Of a stretch of DNA of 12,998 nucleotides, positions 9,776 to 12,998 are shown in pieces. The notes under the pieces were generated by a model. The model was given only the letters and a program-made list of their open reading frames with translations. It was not told where the DNA came from and ran no database searches. The DNA is from Betaproteobacteria bacterium (GTDB taxonomy: Bacteria; Pseudomonadota; Gammaproteobacteria; Burkholderiales; SG8-41). The position numbers were made by a program, and so were the translations under genes. The stretch lies in the NCBI GenBank assembly GCA_029883965.1, contig JAOUIN010000043.1, positions 1-12,998 of the forward strand, read 5' to 3'. Every line of letters begins with the position of its first letter. Position 1 is the first letter of the stretch.

Positions 9776-10546
9776 ATGAGAGCAACCCTGATCGCTGTCT
9801 GCCTGCTGCTCGCCTCGGCTCCTGCGTCGGCACGCGCGCAATCCCCACAGGTGGTGGACCTGCCAACGCGCCCCGGCACAACCCAGCGCATCCTCGTGAT
9901 CAAACCGGAAAAACCCAAAGCCGCCGTGGTGCTGTTCGCCGGCGGCGACGGCAACATCGGCATCCAGCCCGACGGCCGCATCAGCCGCGGCGGCAATTTC
10001 CTGGTGCGTTCGCGCGATCTGTTCGCCGGTCTTGAATTGCTGACCATCGTCATCGACGCGCCCTCCGATCACTCCACCGTGCCGCGGGAGACCGCAGACC
10101 ACGTGGCCGACATCAAGGCCGTGATCGCGTGGAGCCGGCAGCAGGCGCCGGTTGCGGTGTGGCTGGTCGGCACCAGCCGCGGCACGCAGTCCGCCGCGTA
10201 CGTCGCGACCCAGTTGCCGACCGGCGCGGGTGGGCCCGACGGCATCGTGCTCACGGCCACCATGCTCAACGACCGGCGCGGCACCGCGGTGCCTGATATG
10301 GCGCTTGATCGCCTGCGCATACCCGTGCTCGTCGCCCATCACCGCCACGACGCCTGCCGCTACTGCCTGTTCAACGATATGCCGCTACTGATGGATCGCC
10401 TGACCACACCGCCGCGCAGGGAACTGCTGGTTTTTGAGGGCGGCAATGACGTCGGCGACCCGTGCCAGGCGCGCGCCTATCACGGTTTCAACGGCATCGA
10501 GCGCGATGTTGTCGGCCGCATCGCGGCGTGGATCACCAGACCCTGA
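9776..10546 (+). CDS. Secreted alpha/beta-hydrolase-like protein
   Basis: I choose the ATG at 9776, giving 256 residues, because GGAG (9764-9767) precedes it at eight bases and it starts a proper signal peptide (1-21, cleavage after ARA); an in-frame ATG at 9716 would add 20 residues before that peptide. The mature protein has an alpha/beta-hydrolase layout: a strand and loop FAGGDGN (54-60), the nucleophile elbow GTSRG with Ser134, a candidate acid Asp192 in HHRHDACRYC, and a candidate His236 in AYHGFNG. Cys194, Cys197 and Cys230 flank the active-site loops and could form a disulfide in the periplasm. The substrate is unknown. It is divergent from the CDGSH gene; the 109-base gap would hold both promoters, but I see no clear boxes. 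serB follows after 56 bases with its own promoter. Confidence 0.8.
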   Translation: MRATLIAVCLLLASAPASARAQSPQVVDLPTRPGTTQRILVIKPEKPKAAVVLFAGGDGNIGIQPDGRISRGGNFLVRSRDLFAGLELLTIVIDAPSDHSTVPRETADHVADIKAVIAWSRQQAPVAVWLVGTSRGTQSAAYVATQLPTGAGGPDGIVLTATMLNDRRGTAVPDMALDRLRIPVLVAHHRHDACRYCLFNDMPLLMDRLTTPPRRELLVFEGGNDVGDPCQARAYHGFNGIERDVVGRIAAWITRP

Positions 10547-10557
10547 CCCGGTCGACT

Positions 10558-10587
10558 GCGGCGGCTCCGTTATAATCGCCGCTCTTT
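10558..10587 (+). promoter_or_regulatory. serB -10 box inside a terminator-like inverted repeat
   Basis: TATAAT at 10571-10576 lies 27 bases before the serB ATG and is the best -10 box here; no good -35 is seen at standard spacing (CTGACC at 10543-10548 is too far). It lies between GCGGCG (10558-10563) and CGCCGC (10577-10582), a perfect 6-bp inverted repeat with a 13-base loop, followed directly by TCTTTT. The same DNA may therefore end the upstream hydrolase transcript and start serB. Confidence 0.5.
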
Positions 10588-10602
10588 TGCACGGAAGCCG
10601 TC

Positions 10603-11445
10603 ATGCATCTCGTCATCCAGGGCGCGGAGATCGAAACACGCGACCTCAAGGAAATTGCGAAACTCTCTGGCGCCGGCGCCATCGAACGCCTGTCCGACAC
10701 GGCATTTCGTCTGAAAGACGCCAGACCCGCCGCGGGCATCGACAAACTGTGTGCAAACGCAAAACTCGATCACGGTTTTGTACCGGAAGGCCGGAAGCTC
10801 ACAGACTGCCGCCTGCTGGTCATGGACATGGACTCGACGCTGATCACCATGGAAACCATCGACGAACTCGCCGACATGGTGAACCTCAAGGCCGAGGTTG
10901 CGAGAATCACCGCGCGCGCGATGCGTGGTGAGATCGAATATGACCAGAGCCTGCGTGAGCGGCTGGCACTGCTGGAAGGCCTCGACGAATCCGCGCTGCA
11001 GCGCGTCTACGACGAACGGCTGAAATTCTCGCCGGGTGCGGAGCAGCTGCTGGAACAGGTGCGGCGCGCCGGCATCAAGACGCTGCTGGTATCCGGCGGT
11101 TTCACTTACATGACCGACCGACTGAAGACACGCATCAAACTCGACTACACGCATTCCAATGTGCTGGAAGTGAAAAACGGAAAGCTCACCGGCGCGGTGA
11201 TCGGAGAGATCGTCAACGCCGATGCCAAACGCGCCATGCTGCTGAAGGTCGCAGCAGAACTGAACATTTCACGCGAACAGATTGCCGGCGTCGGCGACGG
11301 CGCGAATGATCTGAAATTTCTCGCCGAATGCGGCGTCAGCGTCGCCTACCGCGCAAAACCCGTGGTGCGCGAGCACACCACCTACGCGCTGAATCACTCG
11401 GGGCTGGATGCGATGCGTTGGCTGCTGTCTGCGGAAAATACTTAA
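10603..11445 (+). CDS. serB: Phosphoserine phosphatase SerB
   Basis: SerB hydrolyses L-3-phosphoserine to L-serine, the last step of serine biosynthesis, in the cytosol. The 280-residue protein has an N-terminal region of about 65 residues of the regulatory type seen in proteobacterial SerB, then the HAD phosphatase domain. Motif I is DMDST (75-79), with Asp75 as nucleophile and Asp77 as acid/base. Motif II is VSGG (163-166) with Ser164, motif III is Lys209 in ADAKR, and motif IV is GVGDGANDL (229-237) with the Mg-binding Asp residues 232 and 236. The cap domain is about 85-140, with the expected TMETIDELA substrate-binding segment (82-90). All catalytic residues are present. GGAAG (10593-10597) lies five bases before the ATG. 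It converges with the cytochrome gene across a 48-base AT-rich gap without a clear terminator. Confidence 0.96.
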   Translation: MHLVIQGAEIETRDLKEIAKLSGAGAIERLSDTAFRLKDARPAAGIDKLCANAKLDHGFVPEGRKLTDCRLLVMDMDSTLITMETIDELADMVNLKAEVARITARAMRGEIEYDQSLRERLALLEGLDESALQRVYDERLKFSPGAEQLLEQVRRAGIKTLLVSGGFTYMTDRLKTRIKLDYTHSNVLEVKNGKLTGAVIGEIVNADAKRAMLLKVAAELNISREQIAGVGDGANDLKFLAECGVSVAYRAKPVVREHTTYALNHSGLDAMRWLLSAENT

Positions 11446-11493
11446 AATACCAATAAAAACATATAGTTATAATTACCTTGGTTCCCGCAACAC

Positions 11494-11793
11494 CTACTGC
11501 GAAAACTTATAGAAATCGCGATTCATGTAAGCGACCAGATCCTCGATTTCCTGTTTGCTGAATTTGGGATTCATGCGGTCGTTCCAGCGCTCGGTTTCTT
11601 TCTTTAGCGCCGCCAGCGTTTTCACTTTCGCCTTCGGCGGGACGTAGAGTCCAGTGCCATGACAACCCTCGCAATCCCGGTGCAGCTGTTCGCCGCGAAC
11701 CGGATCACCGGCGGCATGCACAACCGTTGCGCCGCCAAGCAGCAGGACGAAAACCAGCGCCGTGAACATGCGCGTATTCATCGCGCGGCTCAT
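11494..11793 (-). CDS. Small secreted c-type cytochrome, single heme
   Basis: The protein has 99 residues: a signal peptide (about 1-27, cleavage after HAA or nearby) and one heme c attachment site CEGCH (Cys41, Cys44, His45), so it is a periplasmic monoheme cytochrome matured by the Ccm or Ccs machinery. Residues 46-99 form the usual small helical fold ending IEDLVAYMNRDFYKF. The sixth heme ligand is not obvious: Met74 (NDRMNP) and Met90 are the only candidates. It probably carries electrons between periplasmic partners; none is visible nearby. It is the second gene of a two-gene unit and starts with a four-base ATGA overlap with the upstream gene (11790-11793), implying coupling. An A-rich AGG stretch before its ATG can serve as ribosome site. 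Confidence 0.92.
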   Translation of the reverse strand: MSRAMNTRMFTALVFVLLLGGATVVHAAGDPVRGEQLHRDCEGCHGTGLYVPPKAKVKTLAALKKETERWNDRMNPKFSKQEIEDLVAYMNRDFYKFSQ

Positions 11794-12074
11794 TTCGCCT
11801 TTTTTTCGCGCGAATAGTCGATGATCGTCAATCCCTGCAATCGCGCACGTTCTTCCATCGCCTTGACGTGTTCAGCGCGCAAACGCTCCCGCTCCTGGGG
11901 CGTGCCTGCTCCGCGCAGGCGCAACCGGTAGCGTTCACGCTCCTGGCTGGTCATCAGTTCGGAGCCGGGAATGATTTCGCGCTGGACCGGCGCGGGCTCA
12001 GCCGGCGCCGCCACGGCCGGCAGTGCGCCGCACAGCAGCAGGATGAGAACCAGACGTAGCGGGAATGCGGACAT
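11790..12074 (-). CDS. Small exported protein of unknown function, paired with the cytochrome
   Basis: The protein has 94 residues. Residues 1-22 are a signal peptide with a strong leucine core and cleavage near AVA; an Ala/Pro-rich spacer follows. The mature part (about 33-85) is a highly charged, probably helical segment with ELMTSQERERYRLRLRGAG and TPQERERLRAEHVKAMEERA, two similar blocks of about 19 residues. I recall proteins with this ELMT-QER...ERE-IRAEH pattern as a common unannotated periplasmic family in beta- and gammaproteobacteria. It has no cofactor motif. It overlaps the cytochrome gene by four bases and is co-transcribed with it. The Shine-Dalgarno is poor: AAGGG lies too far upstream. 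An FNR/DNR-like box lies 35 bases before the ATG. Confidence 0.8.
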   Translation of the reverse strand: MSAFPLRLVLILLLCGALPAVAAPAEPAPVQREIIPGSELMTSQERERYRLRLRGAGTPQERERLRAEHVKAMEERARLQGLTIIDYSREKKAK

Positions 12075-12108
12075 GAACGGCAGTGTGCCCTTGCCGGCGC
12101 GGAGCGAC

Positions 12109-12122
12109 TTGATTTACGTCAA
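12109..12122 (-). promoter_or_regulatory. FNR/DNR-like box upstream of the cytochrome unit
   Basis: TTGATTTACGTCAA matches the FNR/DNR consensus TTGAT-N4-ATCAA at nine of ten defined positions. Its near edge is 35 bases before the ATG at 12074. If bound as a class II activator at -41.5, transcription would start about at the ATG itself, so the geometry is unusual. No clear -10 box lies between. Oxygen or nitrogen-oxide control of the unit is a plausible inference only. Confidence 0.5.
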
Positions 12123-12160
12123 CGATCGCTCAAGGAAACGACGCAGGTGCAACCGCAGTA

Positions 12161-12998
12161 TCAATACACCGGGTAGCGGCTGCCGGCATCGAGCCGGAAC
12201 GGGCGCATCGGCCCGGACCCGGCGCTGCACATGCCGTAGATGAACGGAAAGCTGCCGCGGCCCGGCGTCAGGAAACGCAGGTCCTTGAACCAGATGCACA
12301 GGTTGACGTCATCGCTGTCCACACCATGCAGGGCCGGATAGGCGGAAAACCAGCGGAAAAACGCAAACTGCGGATGCTCGAACACCGCGCGCACCGCGGC
12401 ACCCTGCGCCCCGTTGCCGAAGCGCACATCGGATTCCCAGACTGCCCGGTCCAGCGGCCGGTACGCGGCGTCCAGACGTTCGATGAAACCCGCTTCAACC
12501 GCCGGTGCCAGCACCGATTTACGGATCAGGTTGACATGCGCGTAGCGGTAGGTGCCGCCATTCTCCACGACCACGGTCCAGTTGAACGGCGATACCGGCC
12601 GCGGCATTGCGCTCACGCGCGCATGCTCGATGCCCGCCGCGCGCGCATGCCGTGCGCCGAAATCAACGGCCTGCTGCAGCAACGCATACTGCATGACCAC
12701 GTACGCAGCCAGCACCGCCAGCCCCGCTACCGCAGGCGCACGTGAACGCCGCAACAACAGCGACGCGGCCAGACCGGCGACGATGATGCCGGAGAACCAC
12801 AGGTCGATGATGAACGTAGTACCCAGGCCGTAGCGGTAATCTGACAGCGGCGCAAAGATCATGGTACCGAAGCCGGTGATCCAGTCGCCGGCAACATGTA
12901 CCAGCAGCGACAAAGCCACCACCGGCGCATAGGTTTTCCAGCCGGGGCCGCCCCGCCAGATCAATGCAAAAATCAGTGATAGCAGCACGGTCCACAAT
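12161..12998 (-). CDS. YdjM-type membrane metal-dependent hydrolase-like protein, 5' end missing
   Basis: The frame is open to the window edge, so the first residues are missing; 279 codons or so are visible. The N-terminal half has about four hydrophobic segments: the first at the edge, then the stretch around ALSLLVHVAGDWITGFGT (28-45), then FIIDLWFSGIIVAGLAAS (62-79), then a stretch around AVLAAYVVMQYALL (94-107). The HVAGDW and IIDLW acids and histidine fit the YdjM/YbcI family of predicted membrane-bound metal-dependent hydrolases. The C-terminal half (about 110-278) is a soluble domain with several Trp and aromatic pairs, as in the longer betaproteobacterial members. The enzymatic activity of the family is not well established. 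A TTG at the window edge should not be taken as its start. The gene lies 87 bases upstream of the minus-strand exported-protein gene; read-through is possible. Confidence 0.8.
   Translation of the reverse strand, partial: LWTVLLSLIFALIWRGGPGWKTYAPVVALSLLVHVAGDWITGFGTMIFAPLSDYRYGLGTTFIIDLWFSGIIVAGLAASLLLRRSRAPAVAGLAVLAAYVVMQYALLQQAVDFGARHARAAGIEHARVSAMPRPVSPFNWTVVVENGGTYRYAHVNLIRKSVLAPAVEAGFIERLDAAYRPLDRAVWESDVRFGNGAQGAAVRAVFEHPQFAFFRWFSAYPALHGVDSDDVNLCIWFKDLRFLTPGRGSFPFIYGMCSAGSGPMRPFRLDAGSRYPVY

Noticed and set aside
11446..11493. AT-rich gap between serB and the cytochrome gene, with a TATAAT at 11468-11473
   Set aside because: It lies between two convergent gene ends with no gene to serve and no hairpin, so neither promoter nor terminator is supported.

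Overview
The window looks like a chromosomal segment of a GC-rich Gram-negative proteobacterium, most likely a betaproteobacterium. The signs are a full-length type Mfd, an RF3-type PrfC, a SerB with the proteobacterial domain layout, a PagP-like outer-membrane barrel of a kind I associate with Betaproteobacteria, secreted c-type cytochrome, and start-proximal TTATAAT-type -10 boxes. No species can be named from the sequence.

Layout. 1-3104 (+) is the transcription-repair coupling factor gene mfd, missing its 5' end. 3164-3973 (+) is a secreted alpha/beta hydrolase, converging on prfC (3980-5590, -). An AT-rich divergent region (about 5640-5690) separates prfC from a small unknown gene (5730-6005, +). 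Then come a PagP-like outer-membrane barrel protein (6199-6678, +), a decayed second copy of the 3' end of prfC (about 6826-7001, -) bracketed by a perfect 10-bp inverted repeat, and an AraC-family regulator (7095-8105, +). 8273-9438 holds three tightly packed unrecognised genes, the last with clearly lower GC. It runs tail to tail into a tandem CDGSH iron-sulfur protein (9430-9666, -). A second secreted alpha/beta hydrolase (9776-10546, +) precedes serB (10603-11445, +). On the minus strand a two-gene unit encodes a small exported protein and a c-type cytochrome (12074 down to 11494) with an FNR/DNR-like box upstream. The window ends in a truncated YdjM-type membrane protein (12161-12998, -).

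How the genes relate. The core genes (mfd, prfC, serB) serve DNA repair, translation termination and serine synthesis and do not form one pathway. From memory, mfd and serB are often close in betaproteobacteria; here about 7.5 kb separates them. That interval carries the material with most signs of turnover: the prfC remnant, an AraC regulator, orphan small genes and a low-GC cassette. The most interesting parts are the three-gene cassette at 8273-9438 and the remnant at 6760-7029. I do not see a complete, recognisable new defence or mobile system, and the cassette's function is unknown.
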